A stretch of DNA of 64,000 nt from Rhodanobacter sp. 7MK24 (GCF_014842995.1 NZ_JACYXL010000001.1:807183-871182); one strand, 5' to 3'. Shown: positions 53,889 to 63,987, numbered from the stretch's first letter. Notes: generated from the sequence alone by a model not told the origin. Numbers and translations are program-made.

Positions 53889-55241
53889 GTGACACATTGT
53901 CGAACCTTGCACGGCCGGCGCGACTTGCTCGCGCCGGCCGCTGCATTTCCGCAGCGCTATCCCTGCCTGCTCGAAAGCGTGCTGCATGGCACGCCGCAGG
54001 CGCGCTACGACATCTTGTTCGCGTTTCCGCAGGGTAGCCTCACGCTGACTGCCGACGGTGTCGTGCGCGATGCTTCCGGCGATGCGGTGGGCGCGCGCTT
54101 CCTGGACGCACTGGATTCCGCCTGGCGGGCCGAGCGCCTGCCGCGCGAAGAGGATGGCCTCCCGTTCCACGGCGGCTGGGCGCTGCTGCTCGGCTACGAG
54201 CTGGCCAGCGAAATCGAGCCGAAGCTGCGCTTGCGCACCGATGCCGTGCTGCCGGTGGCACTGGCCTTGCGCTGCCCGGCCGCCGTCATCGTCGACCATG
54301 CGCGCGGTTGCACCGTGCTGGTAGCCGAGGCCGGCAGCGAGCACCTGCTCGACGTGCTGGAAGCCGATCTGGCAACGGCGCCCGCGACGTCCGCGCCGAC
54401 GTTGCCTTTGCCGGTACGACTGGCCGAGGACGAGCCAAAGCTTTTCCTCGACGGCGTGGCGCGCATCCACGAACACCTTTCCGCGGGCGACATCTTTCAG
54501 GTGAACCTGTCGCGCGCATGGCGTGCGCACTACGCCGAGCCGCCGACCGCGGCGGCGCTGCACCTGGCCTTGCGGCGCGCCAATCCCGCGCCGTTCGCGG
54601 GCCTGCTGCAGCAGCCGGGCTGGGCAATCGCCAGCTCCTCGCCCGAACGGCTGGTGGAAGTGCGCGACGGCATCGCGCAGACGCGTCCCATCGCCGGTAC
54701 CCGCCCACGCACGGTCGGCGACGACGACGTTGCGCGCATCCGCGAACTCGCCGCGCATCCCAAGGAACGCGCCGAGCACGTGATGCTGATCGATCTCGAG
54801 CGCAACGACCTTGGTCGTGTCTGCGTGCCGGGCACCGTCGAGGTGGACGAGCTGATGACGGTGGAGAGCTATGCCCACGTGCACCACATCGTCTCCAACG
54901 TGCGCGGGCGCCTGCGCGAAGGCGTGACGCCGGGGCAGGCGATAGCAGCGGTGTTCCCGGGCGGCACCATCACCGGCTGCCCCAAGGTGCGCTGCATGCA
55001 GATCATCGCCGCGCTGGAGGATGCGCCACGCGGCGCCTATACCGGTGCGCTGGGCTATCTCGACCGCAATGGCGATCTCGACCTCAACATCCTGATCCGC
55101 ACGCTGACGCTGACCGGCGACACGGTGTGCCTGCGCGCGGGTGCCGGCATCGTGGCCGACTCGGAGGCGGAGAAGGAGCTCGACGAAACCCGCGCCAAGG
55201 CGCGCGGCCTGTTGCGCGCATTGGGGGCAGGGGACACATGA
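53889..55241 (+). CDS. pabB: Aminodeoxychorismate synthase component I, PIAGT type
   Basis: A 450-residue chorismate-binding enzyme with a GTG start. It makes 4-amino-4-deoxychorismate for pABA and folate. VFPGGTITGCPKVRCM and GAYTGALGYLDRNGDLDLNI are the family motifs. The active-site motif is Pro267-Ile-Ala269-Gly-Thr271, where E. coli PabB has PIKGT with a covalent Lys. The PIAGT form is that of anthranilate synthase and of a known PabB subclass described from Stenotrophomonas. No amidotransferase pabA is adjacent. The overlap with pabC (ATGA at 55238) supports PabB rather than TrpE. Confidence 0.9.
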   Translation: MTHCRTLHGRRDLLAPAAAFPQRYPCLLESVLHGTPQARYDILFAFPQGSLTLTADGVVRDASGDAVGARFLDALDSAWRAERLPREEDGLPFHGGWALLLGYELASEIEPKLRLRTDAVLPVALALRCPAAVIVDHARGCTVLVAEAGSEHLLDVLEADLATAPATSAPTLPLPVRLAEDEPKLFLDGVARIHEHLSAGDIFQVNLSRAWRAHYAEPPTAAALHLALRRANPAPFAGLLQQPGWAIASSSPERLVEVRDGIAQTRPIAGTRPRTVGDDDVARIRELAAHPKERAEHVMLIDLERNDLGRVCVPGTVEVDELMTVESYAHVHHIVSNVRGRLREGVTPGQAIAAVFPGGTITGCPKVRCMQIIAALEDAPRGAYTGALGYLDRNGDLDLNILIRTLTLTGDTVCLRAGAGIVADSEAEKELDETRAKARGLLRALGAGDT

Positions 55242-56053
55242 TGCTCGTCGATGGCCAGTCGCAGGACACGGTCGCCGCGCTGGATCGCGGCCTGCTGTAT
55301 GGCGATGGCCTGTTCGAGACGATCCGTTTCGTGGGCGGCAACGCGCCGCTGTGGGCGCGTCACATGCAGCGGCTTGCACATGGCTGCGAGCGGCTGCGTT
55401 TGCCTGCGCCCGATCCCGTATTGCTATGGCGCGAGGCGCTGGCGGTAACTCAGGGCATCGTGGATGCCGTGCTGCGCATCACGCTCACCCGCGGCATCGG
55501 TGCACGCGGGTACGCGATGCCCGCGGTACCGCATGTCACCCGCATCGTGGCGGCGTTCTCGCTGCCGGAGATCGATGCGACGGCGTACCGCGACGGCGTG
55601 CGCCTGCACCTGTGTGAAACGCGTCTGGCCGAGCAGCCACTGCTTGCCGGCATCAAGCACCTCAACCGGCTGGAACAGGTGCTGGCGCGCGCCGAGTGGA
55701 GCGATCCCGCGATCGCCGAAGGAGTGCTGTGCGATCCGCACGGCAATGCGATCTCGGCTACCGCGGCCAATCTGTTTGCGGTGATCGGCGACGTGCCGGT
55801 GACGCCGCGCGTGGACCGCTGCGGCGTGGCCGGCGTATTGCGTGCCGAGCTGCTGGCTGCATTGCCGCAGGCGCAAGTGCGCGATCTGCCGCTGGCCGAA
55901 TGCCTTGTCGCCGGCGAACTCTTCCTATGCTCCAGCGTTCGCGGCATCCTGCCCGTTCAGGCCGTGGGCGATAGGGTGTTCGCTCCCGGCCCGGTGGCCC
56001 GCGCGATGCAGGCGCATTGGCGCGGGCTTGGCTTCACTTGGGAGCAGGCATGA
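55238..56053 (+). CDS. pabC: Aminodeoxychorismate lyase
   Basis: A 271-residue PLP enzyme of fold type IV (branched-chain aminotransferase-like). The cofactor lysine is Lys140 in LLAGIKHLNRLEQV; ALDRGLLYGDGLFETIR is the N-terminal signature and CSSVRGILPV the C-terminal one. It removes pyruvate from aminodeoxychorismate to give pABA. It starts within pabB (ATG 55238; ATG 55241 is also possible) and overlaps mltG by 4 bases. Confidence 0.94.
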   Translation: MMLVDGQSQDTVAALDRGLLYGDGLFETIRFVGGNAPLWARHMQRLAHGCERLRLPAPDPVLLWREALAVTQGIVDAVLRITLTRGIGARGYAMPAVPHVTRIVAAFSLPEIDATAYRDGVRLHLCETRLAEQPLLAGIKHLNRLEQVLARAEWSDPAIAEGVLCDPHGNAISATAANLFAVIGDVPVTPRVDRCGVAGVLRAELLAALPQAQVRDLPLAECLVAGELFLCSSVRGILPVQAVGDRVFAPGPVARAMQAHWRGLGFTWEQA

Positions 56054-57093
56054 CTGGCAAGACCTCGCGCGGACGTGTTTTCTGGCGCAATGCGATCCTG
56101 GTGCTGTTGCTGGCGCTGATCGGTGTCGCGGTGTGGAGCTGGCGCGATTTCAGCCGCTTCGGCAATGCGCCGCTGCACGTTTCGGCGCAGGGCGAGAGCA
56201 TCGATATCGGTCGCGGCAGCAGCTTCAAGGAAATCGTGAGACAGCTGCGCAGTCAGCAGCTAAGCGGCGCGTCGCCGCTGTACTGGCGCCTGCTGGCAAT
56301 GCAGATGCGCGCCGCAGGCAAGCTGCATGCCGGCGAATACGCCACGCCCGTCGGCATCACTCCGCGCCAGCTGCTCGCCAATATGGCCGCGGGCAAGGTG
56401 CTGCAGCGCAACTTCACCATTGTCGACGGCTGGACTTTCCGCGACGTGCTCGCGGCGCTGGCCAAGGCGGAGAAGCTCAAACACGACACCGCCGGTCTGG
56501 ATGATGCCGCGATCATGCAGAAGATCGGCGCGACGGGCGAACAGCCGGAAGGCCGTTTCCTGCCCGAGAGCTACGCCTACGTGAAGGGCGACAGCGATCT
56601 CGACATCCTCAAGCGTGCGCATGTGGCGATGGCAAAGATGCTGGACCAGCTGTGGCCGGGGCGCGACAAGGATCTGCCGCTGGCCACGCCCTACGATGCG
56701 CTGATTCTTGCCTCCATCGTGGAGAAGGAAACCGGCCGCGCCGACGAGCGCGCGAAGATCGCCGGCGTATTCGTGCGCCGCCTTGAGGATCACATGCTGC
56801 TGCAGACCGACCCCACCGTGATCTACGGCATGGGCGACAGCTACCAGGGCAAGATCCACAAGGTCGACCTCACCACCGATACGCCCTACAACACCTACAC
56901 CCGCCCGGGCTTGCCGCCCACGCCCATCGCGATGCCGGGCAAGCCGGCGATCATGGCGGCCTTGCATCCGGAACCCGGCACCGCGCTGTATTTCGTGGCG
57001 CGTGGCGACGGCACGCACGTGTTTGCCGACACCCTCGACCAGCAGAGCCGCAACGTGGCCTGCTACCAGCTGAAGCATTGCGGCAATGATTGA
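56050..57093 (+). CDS. mltG: Endolytic peptidoglycan transglycosylase MltG
   Basis: A 347-residue protein with one N-terminal membrane helix (AILVLLLALIGVAVWSW), a LysM-like region and the YceG catalytic domain. The catalytic Glu is Glu225 in ASIVEKETG; the LQTDPTVIYGMG and GLPPTPIAMPGKPAI motifs complete it. It cuts nascent glycan strands and sets their length. The order pabC-mltG-tmk-holB is as in E. coli. Confidence 0.95.
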   Translation: MTGKTSRGRVFWRNAILVLLLALIGVAVWSWRDFSRFGNAPLHVSAQGESIDIGRGSSFKEIVRQLRSQQLSGASPLYWRLLAMQMRAAGKLHAGEYATPVGITPRQLLANMAAGKVLQRNFTIVDGWTFRDVLAALAKAEKLKHDTAGLDDAAIMQKIGATGEQPEGRFLPESYAYVKGDSDLDILKRAHVAMAKMLDQLWPGRDKDLPLATPYDALILASIVEKETGRADERAKIAGVFVRRLEDHMLLQTDPTVIYGMGDSYQGKIHKVDLTTDTPYNTYTRPGLPPTPIAMPGKPAIMAALHPEPGTALYFVARGDGTHVFADTLDQQSRNVACYQLKHCGND

Positions 57094-57721
57094 GCGCGGC
57101 CGACTCATCACGCTGGAAGGCGGCGAAGGCGCAGGCAAGAGCACCTTGCTGGAGGGTTTGCGTGCGCACCTGGAAAGCCACGGTGTCGATCCGTTGCTGG
57201 CGCGCGAGCCAGGCGGCACTGCGCTGGGCGAACAGGTGCGCACCATCCTGCTGGATCCCGCGCAGCGCTCGATGTGTGCAGAGAGCGAACTGCTGTTGAT
57301 GTTCGCCTCGCGTGCGCAGCTGGTGCGCGAAACGCTGGAACCCGCGCTGGCGGCAGGCCGCTGGGTGCTGTGCGACCGTTACGTGGATGCCAGCTATGCC
57401 TACCAGGGCGGTGGCCGCGGCCAGCCGGTCGAGCGCATCGCCGCGCTGGAACGGTGGGCCTGTGCCGGACTGAAGCCCGACCTCACCCTGTTGCTCGACC
57501 TGCCCGTGGCCGACGGGCGCGCGCGCGCAGCCGGTCGTGGCGAGGCGGATCGCATCGAGGTCGAGGCGGATGGTTTTTTCGAGCGCGTACGTACTGCGTA
57601 TCGCGCGCGCGCGGTGGACGAGCCGCATCGCTTCCGCGTGATCGACGCCGGCCAACCGCCCGAGGCGGTGCTGCGCGCCGCCATTGCGGCCACCGCGCAT
57701 TTGTTCGGAGCGACAGCATGA
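57086..57721 (+). CDS. tmk: Thymidylate kinase
   Basis: A 211-residue P-loop kinase that converts dTMP to dTDP. The P-loop is EGGEGAGKST (11-20), the DR motif is CDRYVDASYAYQGGGR, and the lid AAGRGEADRIEVEADGFF follows. It overlaps the end of mltG by 8 bases and the start of holB by 4. Confidence 0.96.
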   Translation: MIERGRLITLEGGEGAGKSTLLEGLRAHLESHGVDPLLAREPGGTALGEQVRTILLDPAQRSMCAESELLLMFASRAQLVRETLEPALAAGRWVLCDRYVDASYAYQGGGRGQPVERIAALERWACAGLKPDLTLLLDLPVADGRARAAGRGEADRIEVEADGFFERVRTAYRARAVDEPHRFRVIDAGQPPEAVLRAAIAATAHLFGATA

Positions 57722-58653
57722 GCGCAATGCCCTGGCACGCAGCGGACTGGGCACGCCTGCAGGCGCGCCGCCAGCGCGACGCCTTGCCGCATGCCTTGTT
57801 GCTGTGCGGTCCCGCCGGACTGGGCAAGCGTGCCTTCGCGCAGCGCTTCGTGCGTGGCTTGCTGTGCGAGCGTGCACAGGATGGCGAAGCCTGCGGGCAA
57901 TGCCGCAGCTGCCTGCTGATGGCTGCGGGCACGCACCCCGACGTGGTGACGCTCAGCTTCGGCCTGCGCAAAGACGGCACGCCGCGCACCGAGATCGTGG
58001 TCGAGCAGATCCGCGACCTGTCCGCGCGATTGGCGATGAGCAGCCAGTTTGGCGGTTGGCAGGTGGCGCTGATCGATCCGGCCGATGCGATGAACGCGGC
58101 GGCCGCGAACGCGCTGTTGAAGACGCTGGAAGAACCAGCCACGCGCACCATGCTGGTCCTTCTTGCCGATGCACCGTGGCGCTTGCCGCAGACCATACGC
58201 AGCCGCTGCCAGCGCATCGAATTCAACGTGCCGCCACCCGCGGAGGCGCAATCCTGGCTGCAGGGGCAGGGCGTGGCACAACCTCAGAAGGCGCTCGAAG
58301 CGGCGCTGGGTAATCCGGGCCTGGCGTTGGCATGGACGCAGGAAGGCGCACTGGAGCGTCGCGCCGAAGTACGCCGCGACCTGGCTGCGCTGGCCGCCGG
58401 CCGCGGACAGGCGGCCGATATGGCCCGTCGCTGGCTGGACGACGAAGCCGCGCAGCGCCTGTGGTTTGCCGCGCAGGCGGTGGCCGACGAATGTCGTGCG
58501 CAGGCGTCGCAGGCCGCGTCGCCGCTCGTCAGCGTGATGGATGGCGAAGCGCTGGCGCGCTGGTACGACGCCGCCAACCGCACCCGGGATGCCTTGCGCG
58601 GCCCCTTGCGCGGCGACCTGCTGTTGCTGGAACTGCTGGCGCAATGGCGCTGA
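57718..58653 (+). CDS. holB: DNA polymerase III delta' subunit
   Basis: A 311-residue clamp-loader subunit. The P-loop is altered (GPAGLGKRA, Arg in place of Ser/Thr), which fits delta', which does not hydrolyse ATP. Zinc cysteines lie in LCERAQDGEACGQCRSC, and SRC in TIRSRCQRIEF is the conserved sensor-1-like motif. ATG 57718 overlaps the tmk stop. It works with dnaX products at the replication fork. Confidence 0.93.
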   Translation: MSAMPWHAADWARLQARRQRDALPHALLLCGPAGLGKRAFAQRFVRGLLCERAQDGEACGQCRSCLLMAAGTHPDVVTLSFGLRKDGTPRTEIVVEQIRDLSARLAMSSQFGGWQVALIDPADAMNAAAANALLKTLEEPATRTMLVLLADAPWRLPQTIRSRCQRIEFNVPPPAEAQSWLQGQGVAQPQKALEAALGNPGLALAWTQEGALERRAEVRRDLAALAAGRGQAADMARRWLDDEAAQRLWFAAQAVADECRAQASQAASPLVSVMDGEALARWYDAANRTRDALRGPLRGDLLLLELLAQWR

Positions 58654-59585
58654 GTGCGCCGACGCCACCGAGCATCACGGCGCAAACCCGCCTGCTGGTG
58701 GTGGCGCCGCACCCCGACGACGAAACCCTTGCCAATGGCCTGTTGATCCAGCGCGTGCTAGCGGTCGGCGGTGCGGTGCGCGTACTGCTGCTCACCGATG
58801 GCGACAACAATCCATGGCCGCAGCGCTGGCTGGAACGGCGCTGGTTCATCGGCGCGGCCGGGCGGGCGCGCTGGGGATCCCGCCGCCGCGCCGAATGCGG
58901 AGAGGCGCTGTATCGATTAGGCGTGCCGCCCTCGGCGCTGCAACCGCTGAGCTGGCCGGACATGGGTGTGCTTGACCGCCTGTTGCAGCCGGATCGTCAG
59001 GCACCAGCCGAACTGGCGGTGACGTTGGCGGATTTCGCCCCCGACCTGATCGCCATGCCGGCGCTGACCGATCGCCATCCTGATCACGGCGCAGCGCATG
59101 TGCTGGTGCGCATGGCGTTGGCACGGCTGGGATATGCGCCGACCTTGCTCGGTTATCTGATACACGGGCCTGGTGATGCCGCTCCGGAGCCCGGATCGAT
59201 CGGTACCGACGCGGAGCAGACCGCCAAAGAAGAAGCGCTGGCCGCTTATGGCACCCAACTGGCCCTGAGTGGCGAGCGGTTTCGCCGGTTGGCCCGGCGC
59301 CCCGAACGCCATGCGTCGATCGCGTCCGTTTCGTCCGCTGCGGATCGGGGACTGCCGTGGCGCCCGTCGCCGTTGCTATGGCCGTGCCTGCGCCTGACCG
59401 TAGCGACCACCTCCGGCGAAGTGAGGCAATGGCCATGGCGTGACGCGCCGTTGCGGCGCGACGGGCATGGGGGCTGGCAGCTGGATTGGCCGGCTGCGCA
59501 GGCAAACGAAGTCTGCTTCGCGCGCTTGTCGTTGGCGCTGCCATCGCCATGGATCTTCGACCATTGGGGTTGGCGCGAGATCTGA
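58644..59585 (+). CDS. PIG-L-family deacetylase
   Basis: A 313-residue protein with the LmbE/PIG-L zinc site: VVAPHPDDETLANG (HPDDE) near the start and DRHPDHGAAH later. The family removes acetyl groups from N-acetylglucosaminyl-type substrates, such as in LPS, lipids or small thiols. The C-terminal 60 residues (WPCLRLTVATTSGEVRQWPW) add a small beta domain. It overlaps holB by 10 bases, an unusual insertion between holB and pilZ. It might modify cell-surface sugars; no direct evidence shows which. Confidence 0.85.
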   Translation: MALSAPTPPSITAQTRLLVVAPHPDDETLANGLLIQRVLAVGGAVRVLLLTDGDNNPWPQRWLERRWFIGAAGRARWGSRRRAECGEALYRLGVPPSALQPLSWPDMGVLDRLLQPDRQAPAELAVTLADFAPDLIAMPALTDRHPDHGAAHVLVRMALARLGYAPTLLGYLIHGPGDAAPEPGSIGTDAEQTAKEEALAAYGTQLALSGERFRRLARRPERHASIASVSSAADRGLPWRPSPLLWPCLRLTVATTSGEVRQWPWRDAPLRRDGHGGWQLDWPAAQANEVCFARLSLALPSPWIFDHWGWREI

Positions 59586-59930
59586 TGGCCTGTTCACGAT
59601 TTCCCCGTAGCCCGCGTTGTCTTGCCATGGGCGTCATGCGGTAGCGCGCGGCTTGACCTGCCGGCCAGGTAAACGCTGCGCCGCGCAATACCGCCTGACG
59701 GTCGCGGCAAGACAACCCGAAGGGCCGGGTCTGTTTGCCAGCGTCCCTGCTTCATCACTCGGTCGTGGATGGGCATCCACTCCCTGGTTTTCCCTAGGGC
59801 TGCGTGCAAACAGCTCCCGGCGCGAGACGTGGAGAGATCGTGAACAAGCTCTCAGAGCTTTGCGCGGCGAGCGACCCTCGCTAGCATGGGCGTCGTCGCA
59901 TCGACAGCCGAGAGTCGTCCAGGAGCCCGC
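59586..59930. other. 345-bp gap with small palindromes; no supported gene
   Basis: ORF-like frames run on both strands (59617-59934 plus, 59594-59809 minus), but neither has a ribosome site or known domain. Features seen are the palindromes ACCTG-CCGGC-CAGGT (59656-59670) and AAGCTCT-C-AGAGCTT (59846-59860). The composition resembles dispersed intergenic repeats. It breaks the holB-pilZ operon, so pilZ probably has its own promoter here. Confidence 0.5.
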
Positions 59931-60290
59931 ATGAATCCCGTTGCCGCTGCCGCCCGCCAGGGCATCATCTCGCTGAAGATCAAGGACGTCGCCGCGCTCT
60001 ACAACGCCTACATGCCCTTCCTGCGCAACGGCGGCCTGTTCGCACCTACCGCACAGGCGTATTCGCTGGGCGACGAGGTGGTACTGCTGGTGAGCCTGGC
60101 CGACGAAAGCGAGCGACTGTCCGTGGTGGGCAAGGTGGCGTGGATCTGCCCGACTGGTGCCCAGGGCAATCGCACCGCGGGCATCGGCATCCATTTCAAC
60201 GAGACGCCGGACGCCGAAGTGGCGCGTCAACGGATCGAGAACATGCTGGCCGGCGTGCTCAATTCCGAGCGGCCCACGCACACGATGTGA
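59931..60290 (+). CDS. pilZ: PilZ-domain protein, type IV pilus type
   Basis: A 119-residue single PilZ domain: [20 protein letters not shown] at the start and [20 protein letters not shown] at the core. The RxxxR and DxSxxG residues of cyclic-di-GMP-binding PilZ proteins are absent, as in the PilZ proteins that instead bind FimX and PilB. It is the usual neighbour of holB in Pseudomonas and Xanthomonas, where it is needed for type IV pilus assembly and twitching. Confidence 0.9.
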   Translation: MNPVAAAARQGIISLKIKDVAALYNAYMPFLRNGGLFAPTAQAYSLGDEVVLLVSLADESERLSVVGKVAWICPTGAQGNRTAGIGIHFNETPDAEVARQRIENMLAGVLNSERPTHTM

Positions 60291-60354
60291 CCATCGGCTT
60301 CCAGCGCATGCGCACCTAGGGGTTGTTTTCGCGCATCCGACGAACGTCAAGCTG

Positions 60355-60382
60355 TTGTGGTGTCGGCATGCGCTGATACAAT
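60355..60382 (+). promoter_or_regulatory. Promoter of the nuo operon
   Basis: TTGTGG (60355-60360) and TACAAT (60377-60382) are 16 bases apart. The first good promoter match upstream of nuoA, it would give a 5' leader of about 135 bases. Confidence 0.6.
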
Positions 60383-60391
60383 GCGTCGGTT

Positions 60392-60523
60392 CACGACCTG
60401 GATCGTGGAGAGTCGGGCGCCCGTGGTTGTCACCAGACGGGAGCGTGGTTGCCCGAAATGCATTGCCGGACCGTTTCCCCGCGGTCGCTGATGCGCCCCG
60501 ATGGCGCGGAGGTAGGTTGCACC
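60392..60523 (+). ncRNA. Structured 5' leader of the nuo operon (candidate)
   Basis: Three stems can form: CACGA/TCGTG (60392-60407), CGGGC/GCCCG closing 60414-60455, and within it CCCGTGGT (60420-60427) with ACCA and CGGG (60432-60441). It ends before a GGAGG ribosome site 11 bases from the GTG start. I do not recognise a riboswitch class. It may be a regulatory or stabilising leader. Confidence 0.35.
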
Positions 60524-60870
60524 GTGATTGCCGAATATTGGCCTGTATTACTTTTCATCGCCGTGGCCGCCGGCCTGGGCATCGTCCTGCTGGTGATCGG
60601 CATGCTGGCCGGCAAGCACCGGCCCAGTGCGGAAAAACTTGCGCCCTACGAGTGCGGCTTCGAAGCCTTCGAGGATGCCCGAGCGCGTTTCGACGTGCGC
60701 TACTACCTGCTGGCCATCCTCTTCATCATTTTCGATCTGGAAATCGCCTTCCTGTTTCCCTGGGCGGTGGTGTTCAAGCAGATCGGCATCGTGGCGCTGA
60801 TCGAGATGGCGCTGTTCCTGCTGCTGCTGGTGATCGGTTTCGCCTACGTCTGGAAGAAGGGAGCACTGGA

Positions 60871-60880
<10 letters not shown>
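60524..60880 (+). CDS. nuoA: NADH-quinone oxidoreductase subunit A
   Basis: A 118-residue membrane subunit with three helices and the conserved [13 protein letters not shown] loop and [23 protein letters not shown] 60524 is chosen because it gives the normal length and [12 protein letters not shown] start; a longer frame opens at 60449. It belongs to the membrane arm of complex I near the quinone site. Its end overlaps nuoB by 10 bases. Confidence 0.95.
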
Positions 60881-61428
<548 letters not shown>

Positions 61429-61438
61429 AGGCAGAGCC

Positions 61439-62170
61439 ATGACCGATACGCAAAAGACCTCGCTGGCCGAGCGGCTCGCCGCACGGTTCGGCGACACGCT
61501 GAAGATCAGCGTCGTGCGCAACGAAACCACCGCCGAACTGGCGGCTGCCGACCTGCTTGCCGTGGCCACCGCGCTGCGCGATGAGCCGGGCTTCCGCTTC
61601 GGCGAGCTGGTCGACCTGTGTGGCGTCGACTACCTCGGCTACGGCCAGAACGAATGGGACACGTCCGACGTCTCGTGGACCGGCTTCTCGCGTGGTGTGG
61701 AAGGCGAAGCCGTGGGCCGTTTCGACTGGGCCGACCGCCCGCGCGACGTGAACCGCCCCCGCCGTTTCGCCTCCGTGATGCACCTGCTCTCGATCGAGCA
61801 CAACCAGCGCCTGCGCCTGCGCGTGTTCTGCGAGGACGACAGCCTGCCGCTGGTGCCGTCCGTCTGCGGCATCTGGCCGGGCGTGAACTGGTTCGAGCGC
61901 GAGTCGTTCGACCTCTACGGCATCATCTACGACGGCCACCCGGACCTGCGCCGTATCCTCACCGACTACGGCTTTGTGGGGCATCCGTTCCGCAAGGATT
62001 TCCCGCTGATCGGCAACGTCGAGGTGCGTTACGACCCCGAGCAGCAGCGCGTGGTGTACGAACCCGTGACGTCGGTAGTGCCGCGCGTGCTGGTGCCGCG
62101 CGTGATCCGCGACGACGCCGACCTCATGCAGGCCAAGGCCGAAGCCGCCGACGACTGGCGCAGGAACTGA
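61439..62170 (+). CDS. nuoC: NADH-quinone oxidoreductase subunit C
   Basis: A 243-residue 30-kDa-type subunit of the peripheral arm: [20 protein letters not shown] and the signature [20 protein letters not shown] are present. It is separate from nuoD, unlike the fused NuoCD of E. coli. Confidence 0.96.
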   Translation: MTDTQKTSLAERLAARFGDTLKISVVRNETTAELAAADLLAVATALRDEPGFRFGELVDLCGVDYLGYGQNEWDTSDVSWTGFSRGVEGEAVGRFDWADRPRDVNRPRRFASVMHLLSIEHNQRLRLRVFCEDDSLPLVPSVCGIWPGVNWFERESFDLYGIIYDGHPDLRRILTDYGFVGHPFRKDFPLIGNVEVRYDPEQQRVVYEPVTSVVPRVLVPRVIRDDADLMQAKAEAADDWRRN

Positions 62171-62174
62171 TTCG

Positions 62175-63431
62175 ATGGCCCAGGAAATCCGCAACTACAC
62201 GATGAACTTCGGCCCGCAGCATCCCGCTGCGCACGGCGTGCTGCGCCTGGTGCTGGAGATGGACGGCGAGACCATCGTCCGCGCCGACCCGCACATCGGC
62301 CTGCTGCACCGTGGCACCGAGAAGCTGGCCGAGTCCAAGCCGTTCAACCAGTCGATCGGCTACATGGACCGCCTCGACTACGTGTCGATGATGTGCAACG
62401 AGCACGCCTATGTGCGCGCCATCGAGAACCTGCTGGGGATAGCGGCGCCGGAGCGTGCGCAGTACATCCGCACCATGTTCGACGAGATCACGCGCATCCT
62501 GAACCACCTGATGTGGGTGGGCTCGAACGCGCTCGACCTCGGCGCGATGGCGGTGTTCCTCTACGCGTTCCGCGAACGCGAGGAGCTGATGGACGTCTAC
62601 GAGGCGGTGTCGGGCGCGCGCATGCACGCCACGTACTACCGCCCGGGCGGCGTCTACCGCGACCTGCCCGACCACATGTCGCAGTACCGCGAATCGCCGT
62701 GGCACAAGGGCAAGGACCTCAAGCGCCTCAACAGCTGGCGCGAAGGCTCCATGCTGGATTACCTCGACGCCTTCACCGACGACTTCCCGAAGAAGGTGGA
62801 CGAGTACGAGGAGCTGCTCACCGGCAACCGCATCTGGAAGCAGCGCACCGTCGGCATCGGCGTGATCTCGCCGGAACAGGCGCAGGCCTGGGGCATGACC
62901 GGTGCGATGCTGCGCGGCTCGGGAGTCGCCTGGGACCTGCGCAAGAAGCAGCCGTATGCGAAGTACGCCGAGATGGACTTCGACATTCCGGTGGGCGTCA
63001 ACGGCGACTGCTACGACCGCTATCTCGTGCGCGTCGAGGAAATGCGCCAGGCCAACCGCATCATCAAGCAATGCGTGAAGTGGCTGAAGGCCAATCCCGG
63101 CCCGGTGATGGTGGAGAACTACAAGGTCGCCCCGCCGAAGCGCGCGGAGATGAAGGAGAGCATGGAAGCGCTCATCCATCACTTCAAGTTGTTCACCGAA
63201 GGCTACGGCGTGCCGGCCGGCGAGACGTATGCCGCGGTCGAGGCGCCCAAGGGCGAGTTCGGCTGCTACCTCGTCTCCGACGGCGCCAACAAGCCATTCC
63301 GCGTGCACCTGCGCGCGCCGGGCTTCGCCCATCTGTCGTCGATCGATGCCATCGTGCGCGGCCACCTGCTGGCCGACGTGGTGGCGATGATCGGCACCTA
63401 CGACCTCGTGTTCGGCGAAGTGGATCGCTGA
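62175..63431 (+). CDS. nuoD: NADH-quinone oxidoreductase subunit D
   Basis: A 418-residue 49-kDa-type subunit lining the quinone cavity. [15 protein letters not shown] and [12 protein letters not shown] at the start, and [20 protein letters not shown] to the end at DLVFGEVDR, are diagnostic. It is 4 bases after nuoC. Confidence 0.97.
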   Translation: MAQEIRNYTMNFGPQHPAAHGVLRLVLEMDGETIVRADPHIGLLHRGTEKLAESKPFNQSIGYMDRLDYVSMMCNEHAYVRAIENLLGIAAPERAQYIRTMFDEITRILNHLMWVGSNALDLGAMAVFLYAFREREELMDVYEAVSGARMHATYYRPGGVYRDLPDHMSQYRESPWHKGKDLKRLNSWREGSMLDYLDAFTDDFPKKVDEYEELLTGNRIWKQRTVGIGVISPEQAQAWGMTGAMLRGSGVAWDLRKKQPYAKYAEMDFDIPVGVNGDCYDRYLVRVEEMRQANRIIKQCVKWLKANPGPVMVENYKVAPPKRAEMKESMEALIHHFKLFTEGYGVPAGETYAAVEAPKGEFGCYLVSDGANKPFRVHLRAPGFAHLSSIDAIVRGHLLADVVAMIGTYDLVFGEVDR

Positions 63432-63452
63432 GCCGGCACGACGGAGAAACGC

Positions 63453-63980
63453 ATGAAAGCCACCGGACATTACGACCAGGTCAAGAACGTCGATGCGCTC
63501 GCCGTGCTCAACGAGCACACGCGCCAGCACATCGACCACTGGCTGACCAAGTTCCCGCCGGACCGCAAGCGTTCGGCGCTGATCCAGGCGCTGTTCGCCG
63601 CGCAGGAACAGAACCAGGGCTTCCTCACCGACGAGCTGATCGCCGCCGTGGCGAAATACCTCGACCTGCCCGCCGTGTGGGCCTACGAGGTGGCCAGCTT
63701 CTACTCGATGCTGGAGACCAAGCCGGTCGGCCGCAACAACGTGGCGATCTGCACCAACATCTCGTGCTGGCTCAACGGCGGCGTGGACCTGGTGAAGCAT
63801 TGCGAGCGGAAGCTCGGCATCAAGCTGGGCGAGAGCACCGCGGACGGCCGCATCTACCTCAAGCGCGAGGAAGAGTGCATCGCTGCCTGCGTGTACGCGC
63901 CGGCGATGACCGTGAACGGCCACTACCACGAGCGGATCACCATCGAGAAGCTCGACCAGATTCTGGACGGGTTGGAGTAA
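63453..63980 (+). CDS. nuoE: NADH-quinone oxidoreductase subunit E
   Basis: A 175-residue subunit with a thioredoxin-like fold and a [2Fe-2S] cluster; the four ligands are in CTNISC (CxxxxC) and EECIAACVYAP (CxxxC). GGAGAAACGC upstream provides the ribosome site for ATG 63453. It works with NuoF to take electrons from NADH. Confidence 0.96.
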   Translation: MKATGHYDQVKNVDALAVLNEHTRQHIDHWLTKFPPDRKRSALIQALFAAQEQNQGFLTDELIAAVAKYLDLPAVWAYEVASFYSMLETKPVGRNNVAICTNISCWLNGGVDLVKHCERKLGIKLGESTADGRIYLKREEECIAACVYAPAMTVNGHYHERITIEKLDQILDGLE

Positions 63981-63987
63981 GCACGAC

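Noticed and set aside
53889-55241. Anthranilate synthase TrpE because of the PIAGT motif
   Set aside because: The gene overlaps pabC and sits in the conserved fab-pabC-mltG-tmk-holB run; PIAGT-type PabB enzymes are known.
59594-59934. Frames of 71 and 105 codons on opposite strands in the holB-pilZ gap
   Set aside because: They overlap each other, lack ribosome sites and look like translated repeat sequence.
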